DNA of 64,000 bases from Pedobacter endophyticus (GCF_015679185.1 NZ_CP064939.1:2914001-2978000), one strand, 5' to 3'. Positions 51,661 to 60,393 are shown, counted from the stretch's first letter. The notes: a model not told the origin generated them from the letters alone. Made by a program: numbers and translations.

Positions 51661-51797
51661 AGTTGAAATCGCGGTTGCCAATAGCCGGTTTGGGAAGCAG
51701 TTAAAAGCTCCCGCGATGGAAACTCAACACTTCCCAAAAATTTTCAGAAGGCCTTCTGAATACCAATGTAGTAATCCCCACGAATGGTTGTGGGGAA
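51661..51797 (+). ncRNA. Candidate structured leader RNA with pseudoknot potential
   Basis: Three pairings are visible on the plus strand. Stem P1 is GTTGA plus ATCGCGG (51662-51674) with CCGCGAT (51711-51717) and TCAAC (51724-51728). TTTGGGAAG (51689-51697) in the P1 loop pairs perfectly with CTTCCCAAA (51730-51738) downstream, giving an H-type pseudoknot. A dyad TTCAGAAGG/CCTTCTGAA (51743-51760) and a hairpin TCCCCAC/GTGGGGA (51775-51796) follow. A small ORF starts at 51834 and a terminator ends the unit at 52071. No known riboswitch class is recognised. Confidence 0.45.
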
Positions 51798-51833
51798 CCT
51801 ACCAAGTATTTGAATTTCTAAAATTTTTGAATC

Positions 51834-52040
51834 ATGTTTATTCCATTATTTCTTGCTATTTTATTGGGCTTAGTGAGTCCAACAGACACCAATACTACAA
51901 CCAATTGTAACACCAGCACCACGGTATCAACAAATGATACGGGTGGAGAAGATCCTGGCGACAATGGCGGTGACGATGGTGACAATGGTGACGATACAGG
52001 GGGCGATCAAGGACAAAATCCACCACCTAAAATCGATTAA
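51834..52040 (+). CDS. Small acidic secreted peptide, Asp/Gly-rich
   Basis: A 68-residue protein. A short hydrophobic segment (MFIPLFLAILLGLVSP) is followed by a Thr/Asn stretch (NTTTNCNTSTTVS) and a tail of repeated Asp-Gly-Asn units (GDNGGDDGDNGDD) before PPPK. It resembles a secreted peptide with a calcium-binding-like acidic tail; no domain is recognisable. It lies between the structured leader and a strong terminator, which supports it as a real transcription unit. A TPR histidine kinase gene starts about 100 bp after the terminator. Confidence 0.6.
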   Translation: MFIPLFLAILLGLVSPTDTNTTTNCNTSTTVSTNDTGGEDPGDNGGDDGDNGDDTGGDQGQNPPPKID

Positions 52041-52045
52041 TATCA

Positions 52046-52071
52046 GGGCAGCTCAGGCTGCCCTTTTTTTG
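52046..52071 (+). terminator. Rho-independent terminator of the small secreted peptide gene
   Basis: GGGCAGC / GCTGCCC stem with a 4-nt loop, followed by seven T. It begins 6 bp after the stop codon at 52040. Confidence 0.93.
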
Positions 52072-52169
52072 TTTTCGCATGTTATTTTTAAAACGTTTCG
52101 AAGCTAACGCCGAACCCGAGAAAACGAATTCTCAACTTATTTGCTATCTTGGAGAAAAACTATACTCCC

Positions 52170-53831
52170 GTGAAACGCTTCGCCCACTTATTTATAGGTA
52201 TATTAATTTTATCTGCCTGTAGTAATCAACAATCTCCCACCGTAAAGCCTGTAGAAAATCCTTTCTACGACCGGGCATTTGAATACAGGGAAAAAGGAGA
52301 AGCCGATAGTGCCTTTCGCTATTTTAACAAGGCTAAAGATTACTTCATTCAGAATAAGGATACTTATGGTGCGGGGAAGTGTCTCGTAAATATGTCAATT
52401 ATCTCAACCGACAAAGGCGATTATTTCGGTGGTCAGGAATTAGCGGTAAGTGCATTGAAATATTTGAATGAACGAGATCAAAAGCAATATCCTTACCTAC
52501 ATCCCAACTATAATAATTTAGGCATCGCTACGCATCAACTTGGCGATTATATTCGGGCATTAAGCTTCTTCGATTCTGCCATCCGGTTTGCAAAAGATTC
52601 TTTAGATATTCGGCTATACCTCAACAACAAAGCTCGAACGTATCAGCAAATCAAAAAATATACGGAGGCGTTAAAAATATACAATCATATTTTAGCTGGC
52701 GAAAGCAAAAATCGAAAGGAATATGCGAGGGCGCTTTCGAACATTGCAAAAACCAAATGGCTGCAGGACTCAAACTATAATGCAGCTCCTACCCTGCTGA
52801 AGTCGCTCAACATCCGTATAAGCGAAAATGACTTGTTAGGACTTAACTCTAGCTATGCACACCTTGCAGATTACTATTCTAAAACCCAAAAAGATTCGGC
52901 CCTAATCTACGCTGAAAAAAGGTTTGTGATTGCAAAACAATTGAACAGTGCGACCGATCAACTCGAGGCACTGGAAATATTGATCAAATTAAATCCCAAG
53001 GAAAGAACGAAAGAATATTTTGAGCGGTATAAAAAGCTCGATGATAGTGTACAACTCGCCCATAGTTCTGCTAGAAATCAGTTTGCTTTAATTCGCTTCG
53101 AAACAGAGCAACATAAAGCCAATAACCTTGTCCTTCAAAAAGATAACGAAGCAAAAAAATATCAGCTTATTATATTGATTTCCATTTCATTATTTATCCT
53201 ATTTTTTGGTATGTTTTGGTATAAAAAGAGAAAACAAAAAATGGCACTCGAAGCACAAAACGCCATTCGAAAAAGCCAGCTTAAAACCTCAAGAAAGATA
53301 CATGATGTAGTAGCAAACGGCTTGTACCGGATAATGAACGAAATGGAGAATCAAGAAATGGATAAAAATGTTGTAGTTGACCGGATCGAAGATTTGTATA
53401 AAAAATCGCGTGATATATCTCATGAGGAGCCTATTAGCGATACGCAGGCATTTCATATCAGAATAGCCAGTCTATTAAAGTCATTTGCTACAGAAGATAT
53501 TCACATCGCCATCGCCGGAAATTCAGCAAAATTATGGCAATCGGTATCACCTACGGTATTCTACGAGGTGGAACATGTGATTCAGGAGTTGATGGTGAAT
53601 ATGAAAAAGCACAGCAAGGCTGATAAGGTGGGTTTTAGATTTGACCGTAGCCAAAACCAGATACATATATATTATACAGATAATGGAATAGGAATGCCGA
53701 GCGACACAAAATTCACAAATGGCCTGAGAAATGCGGGAAACCGTATAAGCAGCATTGATGGGATAATTAATTTTGACACCATGCGGGAAAATGGATTAAG
53801 AATTCAAATATCGTTTCCTGTTACTAATTAA
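52170..53831 (+). CDS. TPR-containing sensor histidine kinase (lipoprotein/membrane)
   Basis: A 553-residue kinase. A signal with lipobox ILSACS (Cys near residue 17) is followed by about six TPR-like repeats (30-300), including NLGIATHQLGDYIRALSFFD. One membrane helix (about 335-352, LIILISISLFILFFGMFWY) precedes a DHp region with TSRKIHDVVANGLY (phospho-His) near residue 380 and an ATPase domain with ELMVNMKKHSK and DNGIGMP near 475-520. I chose GTG at 52170 because the upstream in-frame TTG (52149) lies inside a -7-like TATCTTGG box. It pairs with the response regulator 7 bp downstream. Confidence 0.87.
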   Translation: MKRFAHLFIGILILSACSNQQSPTVKPVENPFYDRAFEYREKGEADSAFRYFNKAKDYFIQNKDTYGAGKCLVNMSIISTDKGDYFGGQELAVSALKYLNERDQKQYPYLHPNYNNLGIATHQLGDYIRALSFFDSAIRFAKDSLDIRLYLNNKARTYQQIKKYTEALKIYNHILAGESKNRKEYARALSNIAKTKWLQDSNYNAAPTLLKSLNIRISENDLLGLNSSYAHLADYYSKTQKDSALIYAEKRFVIAKQLNSATDQLEALEILIKLNPKERTKEYFERYKKLDDSVQLAHSSARNQFALIRFETEQHKANNLVLQKDNEAKKYQLIILISISLFILFFGMFWYKKRKQKMALEAQNAIRKSQLKTSRKIHDVVANGLYRIMNEMENQEMDKNVVVDRIEDLYKKSRDISHEEPISDTQAFHIRIASLLKSFATEDIHIAIAGNSAKLWQSVSPTVFYEVEHVIQELMVNMKKHSKADKVGFRFDRSQNQIHIYYTDNGIGMPSDTKFTNGLRNAGNRISSIDGIINFDTMRENGLRIQISFPVTN

Positions 53832-53838
53832 ATTAACC

Positions 53839-54504
53839 ATGTTCAAAAGAGTATTAATTGTAGAGGACCACCCATCCATCAGTATGTCTGTTAAGCTAAC
53901 TTTATCAGATATGGGCGTTACCAATGTTGAATACACCTATTATTGTGATGATGCGCTCATGTTGATCAAAAAAAGTCTTAACGATGACCAGCAATTCGAT
54001 TTATTAGTTACCGATCTTTATTTTCAAGAGGATCATCGGCCTCAAAAAATCTCCGATGGCATAGCGCTAACTGTGGCTATAAAAGAGGCGCAGCCCAATA
54101 TAAAAGTGCTGGTTTTTTCTGCTGAAGACAAATCGGCCATTATCGATTCTCTGTTCAAGCGAACGGGCATCAACGCCTACGTGCTCAAGGCACGTAACGA
54201 TGTGCAAGAGCTTAAACAGGCGCTCGAAGCCATTGCAGCGGGAAAAAGCTATGTTTCAACTGGCGTTAGGCAATCTTTACGGCAAAAACACACCCATGAA
54301 TTTACTGAGTTGGATATTACAATCATTTCTTTGCTTGCAACCGATATCTCACAAAAAGAAATACCAGATTATTTGAAACAAAACGGCATTAAGCAGTGGA
54401 GTTTAAGCAGTGTTGAAAAACGGCTGAAAGAAATGAGAGAGGCACTGGGCTTTTCTAAAAACGGGCAGCTTATTGCGTACTGTAAGGATTTAGGTATCAT
54501 TTAG
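53839..54504 (+). CDS. Response regulator (receiver plus LuxR-like HTH)
   Basis: A 221-residue regulator. The receiver has the acidic pair in IVEDHPS, the phospho-acceptor Asp in LLVTDLYF near residue 55 and Lys in YVLKARND near residue 107. The C-terminal ~65 residues form a degenerate helix-turn-helix (LLATDISQKEIPDYL ... LSSVEKRLKEMREAL), a Bacteroidota variant of the LuxR/NarL type. It is the partner of the TPR kinase immediately upstream. Confidence 0.88.
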   Translation: MFKRVLIVEDHPSISMSVKLTLSDMGVTNVEYTYYCDDALMLIKKSLNDDQQFDLLVTDLYFQEDHRPQKISDGIALTVAIKEAQPNIKVLVFSAEDKSAIIDSLFKRTGINAYVLKARNDVQELKQALEAIAAGKSYVSTGVRQSLRQKHTHEFTELDITIISLLATDISQKEIPDYLKQNGIKQWSLSSVEKRLKEMREALGFSKNGQLIAYCKDLGII

Positions 54505-54537
54505 AATTGCCTATACTTAGTGCTATGCTAAAATGAT

Positions 54538-54606
54538 TTGTCAGGCTGAGCGTAGTCGAAGCCTCGTGCATTTCCCCTTCGACTAGGCTGAGGCGAAAAT
54601 CATTCT
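54538..54606. repeat. Partial family A palindrome
   Basis: GTCAGGCTGAGCGTAGTCGA and CCCTTCGACTAGGCTGAGGC form imperfect inverted arms of the family A core, without the outer arms. It lies between the response regulator and the nuclease gene and could act as a terminator. Confidence 0.7.
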
Positions 54607-54691
54607 GGGGTTACAATGGCCTTACGGTTTCCCGTAAAAAAATCATGTTAAGACCATCTAAATTTGATCAAATCAAAAATCAAACCGCCAG

Positions 54692-55756
54692 ATGGATCTT
54701 AAGATAAAGCTAGAACAACTTCACCAAAGGGTAGTTGGGCTAAAAGACCAAATCGACACTGAAGAGGCTACGAAAAATGCTTTCGTGATGCCCTTTATCC
54801 AAATTTTAGGTTATGATATTTTTAACCCAACGGAGGTCATTCCTGAGCATATCTGCGATATTGGCACTAAAAAAGGGGAAAAAGTAGACTATGTAATCCG
54901 AAAGAACAACGAGCCTATTCTTATTTTCGAATGTAAACACTGGAAAGAAAGTGCCGATGCGCACAACTCGCAACTCCACCGCTATTACCATGTGTCAAAA
55001 GCTCGCTTCGGTGTGCTTACCAATGGCACAGTTTACAATTTCTATGCTGATTTGGAAAAGCCAAACATCATGGACGAGAAGCCCTTTTTAACGCTCGATA
55101 TAGAAGACCTGAAAGACAATGCGATTAAAATTTTGGAAAGCTTTACCAAAACAGGGTACAATTTAGAAACCATCCTGGATTCGGCGGAAGGACTGAAATA
55201 CATTAAGGCCATAAGAAAGGAATTTGAAAAAGAGATTGAGAGTCCTTCAGATGAAATGGTAAAACTTTTGGTAGGTCGCTTTTTCGATAAACCACTTACG
55301 GCGAGCAGAATGTCGGCTTTTAAAGAGTACACAAAAAAGGCGTTAACGCTTTCTATCAACGAATCAATTAGCGACAGATTGAAATCTGCCCTGAACATTA
55401 GCGAAAAGCCGGTGGGGCAAACTGAGGTTAAAGCGCAACCTATCGACGATAATAATGAATCGAAGGTGCACACGACTGATGAGGAGCTAGAAGCTTTTCA
55501 AATTGTAAAGGCCATACTTCGCGAAAAAATACCCGCAACTCGCATTGCTGCACGGGATACGCAATCTTACTTTGGTGTTTTACTCGACGACAATAACAGA
55601 AAGCCAATTTGCCGTTTTCATTTCAACACGGCCAACAAGTATCTGGAAACATTTTCGAACGGTAAAGGCGCTGGCGAGAGAAACCAAATTGCCAACCTCG
55701 ACGATCTTTACGAATACCGCAATCAATTACACGAAACTATTAACAATTATCAATAA
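54692..55756 (+). CDS. Solitary HsdR-N-type restriction endonuclease-like protein
   Basis: A 354-residue protein. The N-terminal ~170 residues match HSDR_N (type I R subunit nuclease). The PD-(D/E)xK site is Asp in GEKVDYVI near residue 68 and ECK in LIFECKHW near residue 81. The C-terminal ~80 residues (GVLLDDNNRKPICRFHFN) are typical of the solitary family. There is no helicase or methylase, so it is not a normal type I enzyme. TAAATTTG at 54659-54666 could be its promoter. It may be a DNA nuclease of an uncharacterised defence or maintenance function. Confidence 0.8.
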   Translation: MDLKIKLEQLHQRVVGLKDQIDTEEATKNAFVMPFIQILGYDIFNPTEVIPEHICDIGTKKGEKVDYVIRKNNEPILIFECKHWKESADAHNSQLHRYYHVSKARFGVLTNGTVYNFYADLEKPNIMDEKPFLTLDIEDLKDNAIKILESFTKTGYNLETILDSAEGLKYIKAIRKEFEKEIESPSDEMVKLLVGRFFDKPLTASRMSAFKEYTKKALTLSINESISDRLKSALNISEKPVGQTEVKAQPIDDNNESKVHTTDEELEAFQIVKAILREKIPATRIAARDTQSYFGVLLDDNNRKPICRFHFNTANKYLETFSNGKGAGERNQIANLDDLYEYRNQLHETINNYQ

Positions 55757-55780
55757 CGCTCAGTTCTCCGAAAAGACGTT

Positions 55781-55823
55781 GGAACTCCCCTAAACTCAGA
55801 CGGATTTTGAAAAGGGGAGTTCC
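55781..55823 (+). terminator. Hairpin terminator after the HsdR-N-type gene
   Basis: 11-bp stem GGAACTCCCCT / AGGGGAGTTCC with a 21-nt loop, 25 bp past the stop at 55756; followed by GCGTTTT. Confidence 0.6.
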
Positions 55824-55903
55824 GCGTTTTAGGAAGTGATTACTACGACCTGTGATTTAATCTAATCACTAAACTATATTCTTAATTACTTAAATAACGA
55901 TAA

Positions 55904-56284
55904 ATGGAACCACAATTACAAAATGAAGTGATGTTTTATCAAGATACAAATGTCACAGTGACACAATCAAGGTTTGTTGCCAGGTCCAAAACCTATGCGA
56001 TGAGAAATATATCTTCTGTTCATATTTCTGAAGTTGTAAAAAGCAAAACATTACCTGTAATTATGATTGTTGTTGGTATTTTATTGCTTTTGCCCTCCGA
56101 AACTAAAATCGTAGGCTCTATTCTTGCCGTAATTGGTATCGTTCTCATCCTATACATCAAAAACGATTTCGCAGTACGTATCAGTACCAATTCGGGCGAG
56201 GTAAACAGCATAGTTTCGGAAGACAAAACCTACATCAAAGCAATTGTGAATGCCTTAAATGATGCAATTGTGTATAGAGGCTAA
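55904..56284 (+). CDS. DUF6232 family small membrane protein
   Basis: A 126-residue protein with YQDTNVTVTQSRFVARSKTY near residue 12, the diagnostic start of DUF6232. Then a hydrophobic double span (about 48-88; LPVIMIVVGILLLLP, IGIVLILYIKND) and a short C-terminal beta region follow. The function is unknown. It begins a run of small accessory genes and lies 28 bp before the DUF6804-like gene. Confidence 0.72.
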   Translation: MEPQLQNEVMFYQDTNVTVTQSRFVARSKTYAMRNISSVHISEVVKSKTLPVIMIVVGILLLLPSETKIVGSILAVIGIVLILYIKNDFAVRISTNSGEVNSIVSEDKTYIKAIVNALNDAIVYRG

Positions 56285-56311
56285 TTAAAACCCAGAAAAT
56301 CTTGATTTAGA

Positions 56312-56695
56312 ATGATGAAAGTTTTACCTATTATTTCCGCAGTAGCATGTCTTATCGGGATATTCAATTTGCCAATTGAATTTTATACTTTTCTTAGAAT
56401 AATTGTTTCAGTAACGGCAGTATTATTTGGGTTCATGTTGATGAAAGAAAGACGGTATCTCCTTATGATGCTGTTTGCTTGTGTACTTGTTGTCTTTAAC
56501 CCAATTTTTCCAATCTATTTATATAAAAAAAGTTTTTGGATTCCTTTAGATTTAATAACGGCTGCCTTGTTTCTCCTGATTACATTCATCAGAAAAAAAT
56601 CAAAAACTCAGCCGCAAAAAACCGGTGAGGTTGAAATCACCCAAAAACGTTTTACCCGCGATAGAATTGTTTCTTCCAAAATTGTGTCCAGGTAA
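56312..56695 (+). CDS. DUF6804-like small membrane protein
   Basis: A 127-residue protein with about four membrane helices. The pattern LPIEFYTFLRIIVSVTAVLFG and FNPIFPIYLYKKSFWIPLDL ITAALFL matches DUF6804. The C-terminal 35 residues are Lys/Arg/Gln-rich and soluble. The function is unknown. Probably co-transcribed with the DUF6232 gene. Confidence 0.65.
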   Translation: MMKVLPIISAVACLIGIFNLPIEFYTFLRIIVSVTAVLFGFMLMKERRYLLMMLFACVLVVFNPIFPIYLYKKSFWIPLDLITAALFLLITFIRKKSKTQPQKTGEVEITQKRFTRDRIVSSKIVSR

Positions 56696-56877
56696 CCCAT
56701 CTCATTGCTTACAATGGCTACGACGCAATTGCTTCAATTGCTATTATTAACACACGCTTGATACAGATGGCCGCAAGCAACATAAACGCCAAACCTAGAA
56801 AAGCTTCTTAAATTAATATTCAAGTGATTGCGAATCGACAAAATTTAATTAAAATATTATCTAACTCCACCTACTTT

Positions 56878-58206
56878 ATGAATAATCTTATCGAAAATTT
56901 ATTCCAAACAAATGTGGTTTCTGAACCTCAAGATGAAGAGACTGAAATAAAAGAAACGTCTTTGGCAGAAAATGAGGAGGCACGAAAAAGAACCTACCAT
57001 GAGACAGGCTTTAGAGATGGCTCAAGGAATAGTGGAAGTCCGCTAGCATTATCAATTTGTTTGAACGCCATCTATGCTAAGTTTCAGAATGAAGAAAAAG
57101 AACTGACAGAGAAGCAGAGGCAGACTAAGGAGCCATATCTGAATGAACAGAAAAGTAAAGAGTCGGAAGTAAAAACGCTTCTAATAGGTAAAGCCAGTAA
57201 GGAAGAGCAAATAAACAGGACCGATCTTAATGTAAGATCTGTAAAAGATACTATTGAAGAGCTCAAGTTTGAAATCAACGACTTGGCAAGAGATCCTCAA
57301 AAATACCATATCGAGGCGGGCAAAGGCACATCTTCGAAATTCTGGATTGGCCTTATTATTATCCTGCCTATAAGCCTATATCTTTTTACATTTTATATCT
57401 CCACCTCATATTCGGCATTCTTCAAAAAGTTTGATTTGAACACGGATATAATGACGAACGTACTAGACTCGAAAGCCTTTGAAAATGCTTGGCGAGATGG
57501 GACACTTGAAGGCGCATTTGTAACCTTAATCCCTTTTGTGTTTTTAGGCTTAGGCTATCTAATTCACATGTTCGGCGAAAACAAATCATCAATAAATTAC
57601 TTAAAAATCGCCCTATTATTTATTACAACGTTTATTTTTGATGCTATTTTGGCCTACCAGATTGAGGAAAAAATTTATGGGCTTGAAAAAACCTTTGAGG
57701 CACAGCCATTTAATTTAGCTATCGCATTTCAAACGATTCAGTTTTGGGGAATCATCTTTGCCGGCTTTGTAGTTTACTTAATATGGGGAGTAGTATTCGA
57801 TTTTATTATGAAAGAACACAGGGAGCGGGATAAGATAAAACACGAGCAGCTCCGAAGGAGAAAGAACGTTCAAATTCACCAAGAAAGGATATCAGACATC
57901 AATATTCAGAAAGAAAAATTTTTAACTGAGCTTAATGAGCTCAACCAACGCATTGCAACGGAACAGGGTAGAATAGTAGAGCTCCAGCGGGTAATTGATG
58001 CCGTTATTATTCCTACGAAAGAATATGTCCTATATGCTTCTGAATATATGCAGGGATGGATTACGTTTATTAACCAAAAGCTACATCTTTCGCAAGCTGA
58101 AAAAACTTCGCTCGAGAACCAATGTATCTCTTGCTATCAGGAAAACCTGAAGCATGTTGGTGCCAGCGAAGACGCTCAAAATTCTGTCTATTTATCTTCA
58201 TTATAA
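56878..58206 (+). CDS. Coiled-coil membrane protein of unknown function
   Basis: A 442-residue protein. An N-terminal long coiled coil (about 45-160, rich in Glu/Lys/Gln) is followed by about four membrane helices (KFWIGLIIILPISLYLFTFY; VTLIPFVFLGLGYLI; LLFITTFIFDAILAY; IIFAGFVVYLIWGVVF). A second coiled coil (about 320-400) and a short tail complete it. I chose ATG at 56878; a GTG at 56824 adds 18 polar residues. It pairs with a VWA-like secreted protein 17 bp downstream, an arrangement I recognise as recurrent but unassigned. Confidence 0.7.
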   Translation: MNNLIENLFQTNVVSEPQDEETEIKETSLAENEEARKRTYHETGFRDGSRNSGSPLALSICLNAIYAKFQNEEKELTEKQRQTKEPYLNEQKSKESEVKTLLIGKASKEEQINRTDLNVRSVKDTIEELKFEINDLARDPQKYHIEAGKGTSSKFWIGLIIILPISLYLFTFYISTSYSAFFKKFDLNTDIMTNVLDSKAFENAWRDGTLEGAFVTLIPFVFLGLGYLIHMFGENKSSINYLKIALLFITTFIFDAILAYQIEEKIYGLEKTFEAQPFNLAIAFQTIQFWGIIFAGFVVYLIWGVVFDFIMKEHRERDKIKHEQLRRRKNVQIHQERISDINIQKEKFLTELNELNQRIATEQGRIVELQRVIDAVIIPTKEYVLYASEYMQGWITFINQKLHLSQAEKTSLENQCISCYQENLKHVGASEDAQNSVYLSSL

Positions 58207-58222
58207 AAAATTTTAGAACGCC

Positions 58223-59104
58223 ATGAAAACAACATTTTTACTGTCGACTCTATTTCTTTTGCTTACAGCGAGCTTTACTAGAAAAGAACGAATTTCTACT
58301 CCTATCGAAAAACCACCACAGAACTTAAATATCAGCTTTCTGTTGGATTTATCGGATAGGATTGACCCTAAGAAAAATCCAAACCCAACAATGCAGTATT
58401 ACCAGCGGGATGTTCTTTACATGAAATCAATTGTGCAGGCATTTTTGAATCACGTAAAGCAGAAAAAGATATTTAAGCTAAACGATCAACTGCAGGTATT
58501 TTTTGACCCCGCACCCAAAAGCCCTCAAATTAACCAATTGAGCCAACAGTTAAAGGTAAGCTTCGATAAAAACTCAAGTAAGAAAAGCATTATAACGACG
58601 GAACAAATATTTGCGACGGTACCCATAAAAATCTATCAATCTGCAATTAGGGATCGTCATTATGTTGGCTCAGATATTTGGGGTTTCTTTAAAAATAGCG
58701 TTACTGATTATTGTATAAAAGATCAACACAGAAATATTCTGATCATAATAACTGATGGCTACATGTATCATAGGAATAACCAGTTCAAAAAAAATGGCAA
58801 AAGTACATACATCACGCCTGCGTTAATTCGAGAACAAAAACTTAACACACCAGACTTCCAATCGGTTATCAAAAGGAAAAATCTCGGTTTTATTGCACCA
58901 ATTAATAACGTTGGAAACCTCGAAGTTGTCGTTTTGGGCATCAACCCATCTCCCAACAACCCATTCGAAGGCGATGTTATAAAGCAATATTGGGGTGATT
59001 GGTTCAAAAGTATGGGTATCAAAAATTATTACCTTAAAACTGCCGAACTGCCTTCAGACCTTGATCCAGTATTGCAAAAGATAATTCTAGCGGATAAGCC
59101 GTAG
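58223..59104 (+). CDS. Secreted VWA-like protein
   Basis: A 293-residue protein with a signal peptide (about 1-20). ISFLLDLSDRIDPKKN near residue 35 resembles a von Willebrand A MIDAS D-x-S motif (DLSDR here; the third MIDAS serine is replaced). ILIIITDGYMY near residue 170 carries the TDG part of MIDAS. Regions between are helical. Metal-ion-dependent ligand binding is possible. It is 17 bp after the coiled-coil membrane gene, so the two probably act together. Confidence 0.7.
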   Translation: MKTTFLLSTLFLLLTASFTRKERISTPIEKPPQNLNISFLLDLSDRIDPKKNPNPTMQYYQRDVLYMKSIVQAFLNHVKQKKIFKLNDQLQVFFDPAPKSPQINQLSQQLKVSFDKNSSKKSIITTEQIFATVPIKIYQSAIRDRHYVGSDIWGFFKNSVTDYCIKDQHRNILIIITDGYMYHRNNQFKKNGKSTYITPALIREQKLNTPDFQSVIKRKNLGFIAPINNVGNLEVVVLGINPSPNNPFEGDVIKQYWGDWFKSMGIKNYYLKTAELPSDLDPVLQKIILADKP

Positions 59105-59133
59105 CGAAATGTTTTTCCAGAACTGAGCCATAA

Positions 59134-59349
59134 ATGAAAACCCTCGCCTTCTTTATCCTTTTCTTAACCAGTATTACCTGTAAAGAAAATACAGCTACAA
59201 AAGTTTACCTTTGCAAAAGCGAGGGTGGCAAAAAGTATCACTATAAATCTAATTGTCGTGGTCTTAATAATTGTCAGCATAAAATTATAGCAACAACTTT
59301 AGAAAAGGCAAAAGGACAGGGTAAAACATTATGTGGGTGGGAAAAATAA
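59134..59349 (+). CDS. Small lipoprotein with Cys/His zinc-knuckle
   Basis: A 71-residue protein. A signal with lipobox LTSITC is followed by a C-x-H-x-C knuckle: KVYLC, KKYHYKSNCRGLNNCQH and LCGWE. This module is often found on secreted nucleases in Bacteroidota and may bind zinc or DNA. It overlaps the start of the thermonuclease gene by 19 bases, which suggests translational coupling. Confidence 0.75.
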   Translation: MKTLAFFILFLTSITCKENTATKVYLCKSEGGKKYHYKSNCRGLNNCQHKIIATTLEKAKGQGKTLCGWEK

Positions 59350-59870
59350 CCGTTTTTATTTTATTAATTTTTTTTAGGTCAGTTTCAACGGCCGGGCCAG
59401 ATTACCCTGAACTTAAGCACAAAACCTTCGAGGCCAAAGTGATAGGCATTACGGATGGCGACACTATAGAGATTTTGTATCGTAACCAACCCATCAAAAT
59501 ACGATTGGCACATATCGACTGCCCCGAGAAACGCGGATCGCAACCTTATGGCAACGATGCAAAAGCCGCACTTTCAAAACTCTGTTTTGGTCAACAAGTA
59601 CAAGTACATGCCCAAAATTACGACCGCTACAAAAGATTGATTGCCGTGGTAGTGAACATCAGAAAACAAAACGTTAATCAAGAAATGATTAAGCAAGGTA
59701 TGGCCTGGCACTTCAAAAAGTACTCAAAAGATACTGTTTATGCACAATTGGAAGTTCGGGCACGCCGCAATAAAATAGGACTCTGGAAAGATGCGCAAGC
59801 TGTTGCGCCATGGGATTGGCGAAAACACATTCGACAGGCGAAAGCAACACACAACAAACAGAAAGATTAA
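59331..59870 (+). CDS. Secreted thermonuclease (staphylococcal nuclease family)
   Basis: A 179-residue SNase-like protein with a signal peptide (about 1-23). The OB-fold and active residues are visible: VIGITDGDTIEILYRNQPIKIRLAHIDCPEKRG (Asp, Arg, Glu of the active site near 35-70), KAALSKLCFGQQVQV and NYDRYKRLIAVV (Arg). The C-terminus RARRNKIGLWKDAQAVAPWDWRKH is typical. It degrades nucleic acids outside the cytoplasm. It is coupled with the zinc-knuckle lipoprotein. Confidence 0.9.
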   Translation: MWVGKITVFILLIFFRSVSTAGPDYPELKHKTFEAKVIGITDGDTIEILYRNQPIKIRLAHIDCPEKRGSQPYGNDAKAALSKLCFGQQVQVHAQNYDRYKRLIAVVVNIRKQNVNQEMIKQGMAWHFKKYSKDTVYAQLEVRARRNKIGLWKDAQAVAPWDWRKHIRQAKATHNKQKD

Positions 59871-60144
59871 AGCGAGTCCGCAAGTCCAAAGTCTGGAGTG
59901 AAGGCTAAAGGGTTAAAATCTTTAATCCCGCTGTTGACTGTCATTGCCATTGACTTCAGTCAACGGTATATAAAGGTAGTTTATGCGCTCTTACCGCAAA
60001 TGATCGGCTATTCATGTCGTGATAAGAAGCCTGTTACCTAAGCAAAAAATTGATTTGGAAGCCTGGAGGTTAAATGGATGGCCGGCAAACATTCAACGTT
60101 TTTGGTTGTTCAATTATCATATTAAGAATTTAACAGCCAGAATA

Positions 60145-60393
60145 ATGATCACAGCCAAACCACTTCTTTCAGAAAATGTAAAAGATTTTATGGATTATGC
60201 GCTCGAAACAATCCAATCTATGGATGGTGCGCCAGAGCATAATACTGAAGAAACGAACCTGGTTCATCAAAAAATTGCTAATTTAAGAGAATACCTTGCG
60301 GTTGTAGAAGCATCGTACAACGAAACTACGCCAACCCTGGTTAGTACACCAACAGAAAATACCACTCCTTTCACGGGGACGGGCCACGCGTAA
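60145..60393 (+). CDS. Hypothetical protein, 82 residues
   Basis: A small soluble protein: helix-rich MITAKPLLSENVKDFMDYAL ... TNLVHQKIANLREYLAVVEA followed by a Thr/Pro-rich tail (TPTLVSTPTENTTPFTGTG). I prefer the ATG at 60145 because 42 upstream codons from a GTG at 60019 are basic and unlike the rest. No family recognised; the helical part could be a toxin- or chaperone-type module, but there is no support for this. Confidence 0.5.
   Translation: MITAKPLLSENVKDFMDYALETIQSMDGAPEHNTEETNLVHQKIANLREYLAVVEASYNETTPTLVSTPTENTTPFTGTGHA

Noticed and set aside
51716..51910. A 64-codon plus-strand open frame overlapping the structured leader
   Set aside because: The sequence lacks a signal peptide or family and overlaps the start of the Asp/Gly-rich peptide gene in another frame; the latter has a signal-like N-terminus and a terminator after it.
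54692..55756. Full type I restriction system
   Set aside because: Only the HsdR-N nuclease domain is present; no helicase domain, specificity or methylase gene adjoins it.
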